A stretch of 64,000 nt of DNA, taken from positions 1-64,000 of the forward strand of contig CAJTSF010000001.1 of assembly GCA_910578985.1 (NCBI GenBank). Reading direction: 5' to 3'. Source of the stretch: an uncultured Odoribacter sp. (GTDB lineage: Bacteria; Bacteroidota; Bacteroidia; Bacteroidales; Marinifilaceae). Position 1 is the stretch's first letter; each line of letters opens with the position of its first letter. Below, piece by piece: positions 45,758-56,500 of the stretch. The notes under the pieces are model-generated. The model made no database searches. It was not told the DNA's origin and was given only the letters and a program-made list of their open reading frames with translations. The position numbers and the translations under genes were made by a program.

Positions 45758-46115
45758 AGGGAACAGCATGTCCCTTTTGTCAATGACCACCTCAAAAATA
45801 TATTTCGACACTTCCTTGGTCAAACACGGTACAGTCAAAGACAGAGATATTTCAGTGTATTGTTTCAAAAGTGGAGTCGTCATCGGTCAAAACGGATTTT
45901 CATTCAGAAAAGACACCGTTGTTTCCCATCGCAACAACATCCACCAGGTATCGGAAGACAAACTGAATACGATGGATATTGAACTTAGAGATTGCATGTT
46001 AAAGGATGAATTGATCAATCTGATATACAGTTTCTATAAATGCCAATACATTGACGACAAGCACAAGCCTGTTTTGGAAAATGTACTTGATGAATTATGC
46101 CGTAGCGAAATGTAA
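45675..46115 (+). CDS. Unrecognised protein overlapping the Panacea gene, putative toxin
   Basis: This 146-residue protein starts at an ATG inside the Panacea gene in another frame (83-base overlap). I do not recognise the family with confidence. The N-terminus (YYKLPTTIKDKFFIVLATKG) and middle (FSFRKDTVVSHRNNIHQVS) have the strand pattern of small PemK/MazF-like SH3-fold toxins, followed by a helical tail. Its place directly after a Panacea gene, the cognate-toxin position in known pairs, is the main reason for the call. No membrane helix or nucleotidyltransferase motif is seen. Weak AAGAA...TTCTT plus T8 after the stop may terminate the unit. It may alternatively be the out-of-frame remainder of one longer gene. 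Confidence 0.5.
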   Translation: MKKGASSNQYYKLPTTIKDKFFIVLATKGNSMSLLSMTTSKIYFDTSLVKHGTVKDRDISVYCFKSGVVIGQNGFSFRKDTVVSHRNNIHQVSEDKLNTMDIELRDCMLKDELINLIYSFYKCQYIDDKHKPVLENVLDELCRSEM

Positions 46116-46139
46116 GAATCTCTAACAAGCTTCTTTTTT

Positions 46140-47372
46140 TTAGGAATTTTCTATCTTTCCCCGCACCTGTTCCATTTGCTGTTTGACATTCGCTAAATCT
46201 TTGTCTTCGGGTAATTGCGGGAGTACTTTGTCGACGATAACGACGATTTGCCGGCACAATTCCGGATTTAAAGTCTGCTGAAAACAAAAAAGCATATTCA
46301 AGTAATCCAAAAGACCGACGGCAGTAAGCGTATCGGACTCCCGTTCCATCCTCTGTAATGCCGATGCAGCCAATCGGTTTCCGCACTTTATCCAATTTTC
46401 CGAAGCCTTACCTTTGCAAAGCAGTGAAATTCCTCGAAAACCGGAAGCATAGAAAACCAATGTATCAAGGCTGCAATCCGGTAATTTTTGTTCGATGAGA
46501 GCCGCTAGTTCCTCCGTTTTTTGATTCACTACCAAGTTGGCTAACGGCAACATTTTAGTTAACTCTTCCAAATTTATCAACAGTATTTGCTTGCTCAGTT
46601 CCTCAAACGAAATTTTTTCTCTCAGGCGAAATCCTTCTATCAAATCTTTCAATATCTTTCCGTAGCGAGCCTGCAAATAGCGGTCTACTTTTTCGCGTCC
46701 GGTATGCCGGCGGATATCTTCCAGATGGGCAAGCAGAAATTCCCACTGTGGCGAATCCAGTCTACAATTGTAACTCTCATAAAGCTGCCAATAAGCCGGT
46801 TTCACCCGTTCCTTGTCTGTCAACAACGGCCAGATTCGTTGATAAAGTTCCGAGGCTTTTTCGTTCTCTGAGGCTTCTTCCATTACACAATAACAAGCCA
46901 TAAGGTCATTTTTATTTTTTACATTTCCCGCCTCATATCGTTGTTGCCAATACTGCCATGAGGTTTTTTCATGCAATCCTTTTTCCACCCGACCGATAAA
47001 TTCATCCAATTCTCCACCACCGACTATTTTGTGCCGGATACTTCCATCGGGACAAATGATATAAAAAGAAGGATAGGATTTGACTTCCAGGCGTTTTGCC
47101 AACTCTACGCCCTCGCCTTTCTCCATGTCGAATTTCACACAAACGAACCGGGGATTGAAGTAATCGCCTGCGGTTTTTTGTGTAAAAACCTTTTCTGCCA
47201 TCCGGCGGCAGGGTCCGCACCACGAGGTATAACAATCCATAAAGACCCATTTGTTTTCAGCTTTCGCCTGTTTCAAGGCTTCACTATACGATAAATCGCG
47301 AAACCTTACTCTTTCCTGTGCCGATAGCGTCATCATCAGGCATAGGAACATCATACACATCCATGCTTTCAT
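46140..47372 (-). CDS. Exported thioredoxin-family protein (locus 3)
   Basis: This 410-residue protein has a signal peptide (about 1-18, MTLSAQ), a thioredoxin domain (about 20-130) with WCGPC (Cys52, Cys55) and cis-Pro in SYPSFYI, and a long helical C-terminal region (about 140-410) without a recognised domain. It is the last gene of locus 3, after the M16 peptidase. The thioredoxin part closely resembles the locus 1 protein at 12485 (VFIDCYTxxCGPC versus VFMDCYTSWCGPC). The ATG at 47372 begins the signal peptide; the longer frame upstream overlaps an intergenic hairpin. Confidence 0.85.
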   Translation of the reverse strand: MKAWMCMMFLCLMMTLSAQERVRFRDLSYSEALKQAKAENKWVFMDCYTSWCGPCRRMAEKVFTQKTAGDYFNPRFVCVKFDMEKGEGVELAKRLEVKSYPSFYIICPDGSIRHKIVGGGELDEFIGRVEKGLHEKTSWQYWQQRYEAGNVKNKNDLMACYCVMEEASENEKASELYQRIWPLLTDKERVKPAYWQLYESYNCRLDSPQWEFLLAHLEDIRRHTGREKVDRYLQARYGKILKDLIEGFRLREKISFEELSKQILLINLEELTKMLPLANLVVNQKTEELAALIEQKLPDCSLDTLVFYASGFRGISLLCKGKASENWIKCGNRLAASALQRMERESDTLTAVGLLDYLNMLFCFQQTLNPELCRQIVVIVDKVLPQLPEDKDLANVKQQMEQVRGKIENS

Positions 47373-47460
47373 TTTCCATTCTTTTAAAAGGAAGGAAAGC
47401 CTTTTGCCCGCAGGCAAAAATCTTTCCCTCCCGGTTATTTACATTTACAAGCCATCGGAT

Positions 47461-50289
47461 TTATTTGGCAGGCGTGGTCATCGTAACCAGTATCCGGTTA
47501 TTACGTTTCACAAACTCTTTTGCCATTTTCCGTATGTCTTTTACGGTTATACCTTTTACCACATCCGCATAGATTTTGGTGTATTCCATGCCCGGATGAT
47601 TCAAACGGAAGGTCATGTCATACAGCCAATAGGCATTGACTTGCTGATTGCTCTCGTGGGTTTTCAGTATGTATTCCTTCACCTTGTTCAGGCTTTCCAG
47701 CGAAGGACCTTTGTCCATCAATTCCTTGATTCCAGCATCCACCAACGATACGGCAAGGTCTTTTTTCTCCGGAGAGGTGGAGAAACGTACGGATATCTTC
47801 GCCAGTTCTTCGGGATAATACTCCACGACACAACCGGCACCGACGGAGTAAGCCGCTCCGGCCTCTTCCCGGATGGTCCGGGTGTAAATCAGTCTCAATA
47901 CCTCTCCCAGTATACTTCCGACAATCACGTTTTTCAGCGTAAACGGGCAAGCGGCAGTATAAACCATGGAAACCGTCGATTTTGGGGTTTCCTCCTCCTG
48001 TTCGAATTCGCAGGTGCGGGCACCTTTCAAGACGGTTTTCACCGGAACCCATTTCTCATGGCGATAGGAAGAAGGCAGGGAAGCGAGGTATTTCTCCACG
48101 TAAGGACGAAGTGCATTCACATCGATATTGCCGACCAGACAGAAGGTAAACCCGCTGGCATCGCTGAAACGCTCCTTGTAGAGCTCCAGCAATCGGTCGT
48201 AATCCACGTTGTCATAGTCTTCTTCCGTCATGTCCTGCGTATAGGCGGTTTCCCCATACACGGTTGCCCGCACCGAATCGGCATAAACGGACGTGGGTTT
48301 GTCTTTACCGTTGGTGGTATTTCTTTTCAGCCTTTCCACCAATGCCTCGAAAGCATCCGGATCCTTGTGGGGGTACAGGAAGGCGGCATGGGTCATTTCG
48401 AACATGTATTTCATGTCATCGGGAGAACAAGCACCTTCGATGATTTCGAAGTTATCCGTAATATGCGAAGATACTTCGGCATGAATCCCGGTAAACGCTT
48501 TGGACTGTTCCGACAAGGTGTAATTTCCCCATCCTCCGATCATTGTCGCCATATTGAGCAGGGAATTGTATTTGTACATCGACGTGGGGAAAAGCGACGC
48601 TCCGCCATGGCTCAATGCCTGCATCTTGATTTCGTCTTTCTTGAAGTCGGTCTTTCTGACCCAGACCTGGGCACCGTTGGAAAGTGTCATGTGAATCTCG
48701 CCGTCGGCGCTTGTTTCCTCTTTCACAATCTTACCGGCAACCGGTTCTTTCGGCAGGAAGGGCAACGAAGATACTTGGTCTACATACGGCTCCAATTTCT
48801 CTTCTTTGACTTCCTGGTAAATGTTCAGAAATACATCGGCTTCCGGAATCCGGAGCGTATCGTTCTGAGGCATTTGTGCGACAATGACCATATTGCGGTC
48901 ACTGATGAAAGAATTGAAACGCCGGTTCAAATCCTCCACTGTCAGTTGCGGGACAATTTTCTGAAAGAGAGCACACTCTTCTTCCAGGGAAGGAATCGGT
49001 GCGTTATCGAGAAAATGGCGTACATAACGCTGCACGTAACCGCTGCTTGAACGCTTGTCTTTCTCCTTCAGCACTTTTTCGATTCCCACCAGAAAATCCT
49101 TTTTGGCGCGCTCGAACTCGCTCGCCGTAAAGCCATGCCGGTACACTCGGAACACCTCCTGCAACAAAGCGCGCGTTCCCTTTTCTATATCTCCGTTGGC
49201 ATCGTGACAATTCACAAAAGCGCCCAATGCCTCTTTCGTCCCGGATACCAGAAAGTCACTATTCTTGACAAAGGCAAACCCGAAAGGAGAACCGGGTTTC
49301 TGAGCCATCACACTGGTACGGTCGTGAAAAGCGCTGTAAATCGTATTGTCCAAAAAAGTCTCGATCAAAGCCTCCGCACAATTCATCTCTTCGCGCTTCC
49401 GTTCGTCATGCTTGAAATAGAACGAAACGAACGGACCGGCAAATTCCTTGTCCGAACCGACAAACACAATCGGTTCCTCGTTGTCCTCCACCGGATAATA
49501 AATCCGTTCGGCGGCATCGGCAGGGGTTGCCGGAATGTCGGCGAAGATACGTTTGATTTTGGCTTCCACTTCCGCCACGTCGATGTCGCCGACCACCACG
49601 ATACCCTGCAGGTCGGGACGATACCATTTTTCATAATAATCACGCAACGTCTGCGGCTTGAAGTTCATCACCACCTCCATGCTCCCGATGGGCATGCAAT
49701 CGGCATATTTGGAATTCGGATAGGCAACGGGCAGCAGCGCTTCGTTCAGGCGTTGACGGGCATCGTTGCGCATGCGCCACTCTTCCTGGATAACGCCCCG
49801 CTCCTTGTCGATTTCCTCCGGGTCGAGCAACAGATCGTTCGACCAGTCGTGCAGGATATAAAGGCAGGAGTCGATAGCCCCTTCCACCGTGATGGGTACA
49901 TTGTCGATGTTGTACACCGTCTCGTCCACAGCCGTATAGGCGTTGAGATCTGCACCGAATTTCACGCCGATGCGCTCCAGGTAGTGAATCAACGAATTAC
50001 CGGGGAAATGCTTGGTTCCGTTGAAACACATATGCTCCAGGAAGTGTGCCAAACCGCGTTGTTCTGGTTCCTCCTGAATGGAACCCACTTTCTGGGCGAT
50101 GTAGAAATACGCCCTCTTTCCCGGCTCGGCATTGTGCCGGAGGTAATAGGTCAAGCCGTTCGGCAGTTTGCCGATGCGTACATTCGGGTCGATGCCCAAC
50201 ACGTCCTGCCGGGTCTGTGCCCCGAGCGAGAGTATGCCTGCACACCACAGCAAACAGAAACTTAAAATTAAACGATAGGATATTCTCAT
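47461..50289 (-). CDS. M16 (insulinase/pitrilysin) family zinc peptidase
   Basis: This 942-residue exported protein contains both M16 halves. The N-terminal half has the inverted zinc motif HFLEH (His82, Glu85, His86) and the distal Glu region after DLNAYTAVDETVYNID. The C-terminal half carries the partner fold with RLIYTRTIREEAGAAYSVGA (the R/Y substrate-tail motif). The signal peptide (about 1-24, ILSLGAQ) puts it in the periplasm. M16 enzymes enclose and degrade peptides of limited length, so this gene supports peptide uptake through the locus 3 SusCD. The in-frame TTG at 50298 is rejected in favour of the ATG. A hairpin (TTTTGCC / GGCAAAA, 47402-47419) separates it from the thioredoxin gene. 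Confidence 0.9.
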   Translation of the reverse strand: MRISYRLILSFCLLWCAGILSLGAQTRQDVLGIDPNVRIGKLPNGLTYYLRHNAEPGKRAYFYIAQKVGSIQEEPEQRGLAHFLEHMCFNGTKHFPGNSLIHYLERIGVKFGADLNAYTAVDETVYNIDNVPITVEGAIDSCLYILHDWSNDLLLDPEEIDKERGVIQEEWRMRNDARQRLNEALLPVAYPNSKYADCMPIGSMEVVMNFKPQTLRDYYEKWYRPDLQGIVVVGDIDVAEVEAKIKRIFADIPATPADAAERIYYPVEDNEEPIVFVGSDKEFAGPFVSFYFKHDERKREEMNCAEALIETFLDNTIYSAFHDRTSVMAQKPGSPFGFAFVKNSDFLVSGTKEALGAFVNCHDANGDIEKGTRALLQEVFRVYRHGFTASEFERAKKDFLVGIEKVLKEKDKRSSSGYVQRYVRHFLDNAPIPSLEEECALFQKIVPQLTVEDLNRRFNSFISDRNMVIVAQMPQNDTLRIPEADVFLNIYQEVKEEKLEPYVDQVSSLPFLPKEPVAGKIVKEETSADGEIHMTLSNGAQVWVRKTDFKKDEIKMQALSHGGASLFPTSMYKYNSLLNMATMIGGWGNYTLSEQSKAFTGIHAEVSSHITDNFEIIEGACSPDDMKYMFEMTHAAFLYPHKDPDAFEALVERLKRNTTNGKDKPTSVYADSVRATVYGETAYTQDMTEEDYDNVDYDRLLELYKERFSDASGFTFCLVGNIDVNALRPYVEKYLASLPSSYRHEKWVPVKTVLKGARTCEFEQEEETPKSTVSMVYTAACPFTLKNVIVGSILGEVLRLIYTRTIREEAGAAYSVGAGCVVEYYPEELAKISVRFSTSPEKKDLAVSLVDAGIKELMDKGPSLESLNKVKEYILKTHESNQQVNAYWLYDMTFRLNHPGMEYTKIYADVVKGITVKDIRKMAKEFVKRNNRILVTMTTPAK

Positions 50290-50310
50290 ATAATGCAATG
50301 ATTAATAAAT

Positions 50311-50997
50311 TCATGGAATAGCCCGACGTACGCACCGCACGCTCAGTTGGTAATTCTTGCTGACACTTTCACGCTCCACTTGGGAAGAATTGTACTGCAA
50401 CTTCCGACACCAAGCGAAACTTTCATTGGGTTTGGTTTCATCCGTAGTTGCCGACCAATACAAACCGTAAATGGAAGTATAAGTATCCACTTTCATCTTA
50501 TCTTTTTCCGCCTCCTCAGGTATCAGATAACCACCCAACAACAAACTGATGCCGCCTGCATCGCGCAACCATTCGCCTTGCACGTCACCCCGTTTGCCCG
50601 TAGCCGCCGCCTCGCAGGCAGTCATGCCGAGCGCCTGTTCCAGGCATTGCCAGTCCGCATCGGTCGGCAGGCGCCAGCCTTCCGGAACGGCTTCCTGCGC
50701 CGCTTCCAAGTCATAAAGCCCGCCATACGTTTCATAATAGGCTGTATTCTTGCCGTCATCGTAATACCCCGGCCATACCGGAGTCAAGTCCGGAGCAAAG
50801 GTTCCGTTCAAAGGTTCATAGCGTAGATTTTCCACCATCCAGTCCAAGGTGTCGAAACGCACCCAGTGGTATTCCGTGCCGTCCCGTTCGTCCGTGAATG
50901 TTCCTTTCTGCACCGGTTGCGGCATCACCGGTTCGTCGTTATCGCTGCATGCCGCTGCCGACAGGCAAAGCATCAGCCAAATGATTATTTGTTTCAT
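50311..50997 (-). CDS. FISUMP-domain lipoprotein
   Basis: This 228-residue surface lipoprotein has lipobox AAACSDN (Cys at about 17). The body matches the Fibrobacter succinogenes major paralogous domain: TLDWMVENLRYEP, YGGLYDLEAAQEAVPEGWRL (the YDWxxA..CPxGWxLP-like core), EWLRDAGGISLLLGG, and YWSATTDE...SVRCVR. This C-type-lectin-like fold is common in surface binding proteins. It lies between a SusD-adjacent lipoprotein and the M16 peptidase in locus 3, and may help hold substrate at the surface. Locus 1 has no counterpart. Confidence 0.82.
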   Translation of the reverse strand: MKQIIIWLMLCLSAAACSDNDEPVMPQPVQKGTFTDERDGTEYHWVRFDTLDWMVENLRYEPLNGTFAPDLTPVWPGYYDDGKNTAYYETYGGLYDLEAAQEAVPEGWRLPTDADWQCLEQALGMTACEAAATGKRGDVQGEWLRDAGGISLLLGGYLIPEEAEKDKMKVDTYTSIYGLYWSATTDETKPNESFAWCRKLQYNSSQVERESVSKNYQLSVRCVRRAIP

Positions 50998-51017
50998 TTC
51001 GTTTCTTCTTTAAGTTG

Positions 51018-51950
51018 TTAAAAAATAACGCCCATATCCGATACGATTTTCTTCAGGATGTCGTATTTTTTGAGGACAATCGGGTACTGGGCATATGTTT
51101 CTCTGAATTCGGATTCCTGCATATCGAAAAGAGCGTTGGTATAATCTTTCAGGTCATCTTCTTTTGGTTGGTAAAGATTGCAAATCCACATATTTCCATT
51201 CCAACCGTATGCATAAGCACTTAACAATCCGATATCGTATAGCGTAGGATATTGGGCAATAAATGCTTCCGCTGCTTCATTCATATATAACGTACCGTAA
51301 TGCGGTGCAGAAAACGAATAAAACTCCTCAAAAAGCGTTTCATCGGCAGCCGTGATTTTGTTCGCCACCATACTTTTCAACAGAGACATTTTATAAGCGT
51401 TTTGCTCTTCTTCCGTCATATCCGCCACGCCTTCCACGGCAATTGCTGTCGCTTGCCAACCCGCATAAACGGCAGGATTGGTCAACGCAAGATCTCCGTA
51501 AGAATCTTGATAGTAATCAATCCGGTTCACTAACAGCACAGAGTAAGGACGCAACGCTGAACCCAACGATGGCAACACTTTCTCGCGTACAAAAGCGGTG
51601 GCGCTTTCCTTCTCGCTGTCGGAAGCGAGATAATCGTATTCAAATATATTCTGGTTCTCAATCAAATTGTTCGTCATGCCATACGTCATATCGATTGTCG
51701 TATAGCGGTAACAAGGATTCCCGTTTCCGTCCGTGCCGATTGATTCTCGGTACAAAGTGTCATTGAACAACAGATAGATGTTTTCCTTTTGATGGAACTC
51801 CTTCTGCAAGGCGGCAATGACAGGCGAACTGCCTTCCGGTTCCAAAAAATAGTCCGGCTCCAGCGGATTCGGCTCGATGGCATCTTCCGAACAAGCAAGG
51901 CAGCACCATGCCGCCACAACACTTGCCATATACAGGTATATCTTTTTCAT
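51018..51950 (-). CDS. SusD-adjacent lipoprotein (locus 3)
   Basis: This 310-residue predicted lipoprotein (lipobox CLACSED, Cys at about 20) directly follows SusD. The ATG at 51950 is chosen; a TTG overlapping the susD stop is the alternative. The pattern PVIAALQKEFHQKENIYLLFNDTL near the N-terminus and YPIVLKKYDILKKIVSDMGV at the end resembles the layout of putative zinc-metallopeptidase (Peptidase_Mx1-like) lipoproteins at this position in similar loci. No HExxH motif is present. It is the positional counterpart of the Gly-Thr-repeat lipoprotein of locus 1. Function unknown; surface accessory role inferred. Confidence 0.75.
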   Translation of the reverse strand: MKKIYLYMASVVAAWCCLACSEDAIEPNPLEPDYFLEPEGSSPVIAALQKEFHQKENIYLLFNDTLYRESIGTDGNGNPCYRYTTIDMTYGMTNNLIENQNIFEYDYLASDSEKESATAFVREKVLPSLGSALRPYSVLLVNRIDYYQDSYGDLALTNPAVYAGWQATAIAVEGVADMTEEEQNAYKMSLLKSMVANKITAADETLFEEFYSFSAPHYGTLYMNEAAEAFIAQYPTLYDIGLLSAYAYGWNGNMWICNLYQPKEDDLKDYTNALFDMQESEFRETYAQYPIVLKKYDILKKIVSDMGVIF

Positions 51951-51955
51951 ACGTT

Positions 51956-53500
51956 TCAATAATTAATGGTTTCTACTATCGGACGGGCGTCGCGTTTATT
52001 GCTCGGCATCCCTGTGTTGTATTCAATCACTTCCTTCGGGATGGGCAGGGTGTAAGCGTCGTCATTGGCTTTTAGTTCGTAATAGTCGCTCTGTACAGGT
52101 TCATAACTTGAAATCCACCACATCTCCTCAAATACGGTATAGCTATGCCGTATGGGTTTGCTGAACGGTTCCTTTTCACACACCATATAGCGGCGCAAAT
52201 CGAACCAGCGGTGTCCCTCCAGACAAAGTTCCCGGCGGCGTTCGTCCCGGATAAAGCGAATCAGGTCGGCGCCGCTTTCCGTCACCTCCGCCGGATTCTC
52301 TAACCGGTGCCGGCGCAAATTGTCCAGGGCATTCCGGGCGGTGGTTTCATCCCCGGCATACGCTGAAGCCTCCGCCAGGTTCAACCAAGCCTCTGCCGTG
52401 CGGAACAGAAAATTGTTGGAAAGGGCTGAACGTGACAAATCGCTTCTGTCCCCCTCTTTGACATACGCCGGATAAGACCCGTCATGTTTTATGAAATAAG
52501 TCCTCCGCAAATCGTTATCGTCCGTATAGGTCTGCCACAAATCCTCCGAAACATTGAAATCTCCGGCATTATCGGAAAGGCTATAACTCAAACCTCCGTT
52601 CCCCATGGTGAAGATGACTTCCGGCAATTCCGGATTCAGGAAAGAAGCGGTTTCGCCCATGTGGTTCAAATCGAACAATGCCGATTGCTTGTCCAATGTT
52701 TTTTGGGCATACCGGACAGCCTCCTCCCAATTTTGCATATACAGGTGCACCCGGCTCCTCAAATGGCAGACCGCCGTGATATCGGCGCGGTAGATGGATT
52801 TCCGTTCCGTGGCAGACAAGCATTTTTCCGCTTCCGTCAGGTCGGCAAGCACCTGCGCGTAGACCTCCTCCACAGTGTTGCGGCTGTAAACCTTGTCTTC
52901 GATAAACTCCGTCAGTTTGATCGGCACCGCCAGGTCGGTCTTCGCCGTCGCCGGAACGTACGGTTTGCCGTAGAGGTTTGCCAGCGTGAAATAATAGGCG
53001 GCACGCAGGAAATAGGCCTCTCCCTTGATGCGGGAAACTGCCAGGCGGTCTTCTTCTGTTTCTGCCGATTGGTTATCGATGTCGGCAAGCACCATATTGG
53101 CTACATTGATGTGTTTGTAAATACGGTCCCAATCGCCGGATTCGTTCCGGATGGTGGTTCCCAACTGGTCGATACCCACCTGTTGCTGCCATGTGTAGTA
53201 ACCGAAATAACGCTGACGGGCATCCCAGACAGTTGACCTGTCAGAAGTTTTTGTATTTTCATCCACTTCATCCGCCATCAGGTGGATATAAGGGTAATAC
53301 CATTCCATTTTACTATCATAAGAATAGACATCTCCCAAATGCAATATAGCACCTGCCGGCATATAAACGCTGCCCAACAGCAGTTCGTCCAAATCCTCAT
53401 ACCCCCGGACGTAGGCTTTGTCCTGCGAATATTCTTTCAGAAAGTCGGAACAGGCTCCCAGCATGATTCCGAGACAGGCGATTATCAATAATCTTTTCAT
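51956..53500 (-). CDS. SusD/RagB-family nutrient-binding lipoprotein (locus 3)
   Basis: This 514-residue lipoprotein has lipobox MLGACSD (Cys at about 17), TPR-like helices (AYFLRAAYYFTLANLYGKPY) and the RagB/SusD C-terminal block with IRDERRRELCLEGHRWFDLR. The N-terminal YEDLDELLLGSVY parallels SusD of locus 1, confirming paralogy of loci 1 and 3. It lies 10 bases downstream of SusC and 5 bases upstream of the next lipoprotein, so it sits inside one long operon running to 46140. Confidence 0.92.
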   Translation of the reverse strand: MKRLLIIACLGIMLGACSDFLKEYSQDKAYVRGYEDLDELLLGSVYMPAGAILHLGDVYSYDSKMEWYYPYIHLMADEVDENTKTSDRSTVWDARQRYFGYYTWQQQVGIDQLGTTIRNESGDWDRIYKHINVANMVLADIDNQSAETEEDRLAVSRIKGEAYFLRAAYYFTLANLYGKPYVPATAKTDLAVPIKLTEFIEDKVYSRNTVEEVYAQVLADLTEAEKCLSATERKSIYRADITAVCHLRSRVHLYMQNWEEAVRYAQKTLDKQSALFDLNHMGETASFLNPELPEVIFTMGNGGLSYSLSDNAGDFNVSEDLWQTYTDDNDLRRTYFIKHDGSYPAYVKEGDRSDLSRSALSNNFLFRTAEAWLNLAEASAYAGDETTARNALDNLRRHRLENPAEVTESGADLIRFIRDERRRELCLEGHRWFDLRRYMVCEKEPFSKPIRHSYTVFEEMWWISSYEPVQSDYYELKANDDAYTLPIPKEVIEYNTGMPSNKRDARPIVETINY

Positions 53501-53510
53501 AATTCAACGT

Positions 53511-56500
53511 TTAAAATGAAATATTCAATCCGAATGTATAAGCGGGACGGTCGGTCAGTTCCACTTTGGCAAAACCGCTTTGCTGCGGCGTCTGCCCTTT
53601 CAGTTTAGGCGAACATACCGTAAAAAGGTTCGTGCCGGAGAGGCTCAGCGCCAGACGCGAAAGTTTCCAGCGTTGCAGCAGTTCCGTCGGGAACTCATAC
53701 GTGAGGCTCAGCGTGGAGCACTTGAGGTAATTGCCGCTCACCACGCGGTGGTCGCCGTAATTGTACATATCCTGATTATTAGAGGCAATCAAAGGTATTT
53801 TCCCTGTAAATGAACCGCCGCTTGACCAATGGGGTTCGTAACAATCCGGATTAGGGATGTCCGTATGGCGTTCGTCTCCGGTTTTTTGCCAACGGTTCAC
53901 AAACTCCTTGGTCACATTCTGTTCCGGTATAAACGTACCTGTAAATAATTGGAACATCCGCACCTTGGAACCGAGGCTGTACGCCAGGTTCATGTTCAAA
54001 CGCCAGTTTTTGTAAGTGAACGTGTTGCTGAGATTGCCCGACATGGTCGGCTCCCGGCTGCCGGTGGGCGTCAGCACCGTGGTATAGACATCGTATTTGG
54101 TAAGGTTTTCCAAATCCGCCCGGCGTTCGCCCATATCGTCGAAGAGGGGAGAACCGTCTTTGGGGCTCAGACCGATGAATTTGTAAGAATAGAACGTACC
54201 GACCGGTTTGCCTTTCACTAATGCCGTCCCGTTCAGAAAATTGTTCAGTTCATATTCGTTTGCTCCCGGCAAAGTTTCCATTTTATTGAATATCCTGGAA
54301 TAAGAAGTCGCCAATATCCATTTGAAATCCCGAATCTCTACGGGTACCAACGTGGCTGCGAGACTGAAACCGGAATTGGTCAGCGTTCCGGAATTGACCA
54401 CATATTCGCTCATGCCATTCACCGAGGAAATAGTTTTCGACAGGAAAGCGTCCTTCGTACGTTTGTAATAATAGGAAGCTTCCATCTGTATCCGTCTGTC
54501 CAAAACGGAAAATGCCAATCCGCTGTTCAAAGAGCTGGTCTTCTCCCAACGCAGATTCGGATTCGGATAAACCGCCAGTTCCGACACCAATTCATTATAT
54601 AACTGATCGATAGGCTTTTGGTTAATAATCATGACGGGTGACTGTCCTTCCAGCATGTTTCCCTGATAACCGAAAGAGAGTTTCAACGTCAGAAAATCAA
54701 TCCAGTCGCGGCGGCACCACGCATGGTCGGACAGGTTGTAATTGGCGGAAACCGACCAAATGGGCAGCAGTTTGTCATTGCTTTGGTCGCCGAATTTATT
54801 CGAACCGTCGATACGGGCGTTCGCATTCACCGTGAAGCGGTTGCCATAGGAATAGGAAAGGGTGGCATACGCCGAAAGCAGATTAGTCAAATCATCCTTA
54901 ATGGAAGGATAGGCATGCTCTTCCAACCATTTTTTATATGCGGGATAATCGTCCAGGGGAGTTATCGAAAATTGCTTGCCGCGGTCTCTGTAATAGCCCC
55001 GGAAAGTACTTTCCATTGCCTTATACTTGGTGGAACTGATTTCATACCCCAAACCTCCCGTCAGGTTGTGGCGGTCATCTTCGCCGAAATATTTATTCAG
55101 ATTCAACTGGACGCGCACCATGTAATTATTGTTGCGGTGCTTCTTGGAATTCAGCTCGCCGCCGAAAGGAAGCGTAGATTTGGAATCTTTTCCTTTTGCC
55201 GGCGCCGTTCCGTATTCCGACTGGCGCAATTCGGCGGCATGAAAACTTTTCTCACCCCACCAGCCTTCAATATCGGTTGTGGAGGTGCCATACGAACCGA
55301 TAACGCTGGCGTTCAACCAGTCGGTGAATTTGGCATTCAGGGTCAGATTGAAATTGAACGCCGTTCCCTCCTGTTCATAGGAACTGTTTTCGATTTCGTT
55401 CAATATATTGAAATTGTATTTGTTCAGTGAACTCTTTGAACGCTGATAAAACGCATATTTTCCCTCTTCGTCGTAGGCAGGGATGGTGCGGCTGGTCTTA
55501 TAAGCATAATCCAGCGGAGCAATTTCATCCTGCGTATAGGAACGCGAACTGATGTTTCCGTTGATGCCCAACGAGGTGGAGATGCGCGGTGACAGGTCGG
55601 CATTCAGGTTCAGGGCAACCGTATAACGTTCATTGTTATTCCCCTTGATGACGTCATTGTCTTTGGCATAACCTACGGACGAATAATAACGCACCTGCTC
55701 CGAACCGCCGGAGATGCTCACCGTGTGCTGGTGCGAAAAAGCATTCTCGGTCAGCAGGTCGAACCAGTCGGTATTCAACGCTTCCAGATACTGCACCCGA
55801 CGCGCAAATTCATCGTGGCTAATCTGTCCGGCATACAGTTGTGCCGCCAGACCTTCATAACCCACCATATTCATTCCGTCCGGGAAACGGTAATTGGAAT
55901 TGACCAGATATTTCGAAAACTCCATCCGCTCCTTGGAATTCATGAGGTCGATTTTCCGGTCGGTGTAATGGGGGCGAACCTTATAGGAAAGATTCGTGTT
56001 ATACGTGATGAGCGGCTTGCCCACATGTCCTTTCTTGGTCGTAATCACAATCACGCCGTTGGCGGCTTTCGCTCCGTAAAGGGCAGTAGCAGCGGCATCC
56101 TTCAACACGTCCAGCCGCTCGATGTCCTGCGGATTCAGACCGGCAATGGCGTTACCGATGCGGTTGATGTAATCGGGATTGTTCAGCTCTTCGGGGCTGA
56201 TATTGACAGGATCCTGCTGCACAATACCGTCGATGACCCACAGCGGCTCGCGGTTGCCGATGAGCGTGGAGGTTCCGCGGATGCGCAGTTTCGGAACCAC
56301 GCCGACCTCTCCGGAATTGCTCGTAAACATCAGGTCGGGAATCTGCCCCTCCAGCATCTGGTCGATGCTCGTCACGCCGGGACGCATGACGTCCTCGGCT
56401 TTCACAGAAGTCACGGCGCTTGTATTTTTGCGGCGGTCAACCACCTGGTAACCGGTCACCACCACTTCATCCATTTGCGTCTGCTCCTCGTGAAGCGTTA

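Noticed and set aside
45413..46115. Single frameshifted gene instead of a Panacea/toxin pair
   Set aside because: Not fully excluded. The second frame begins with a good ATG and its sequence does not continue the Panacea domain, so two genes is the better reading.
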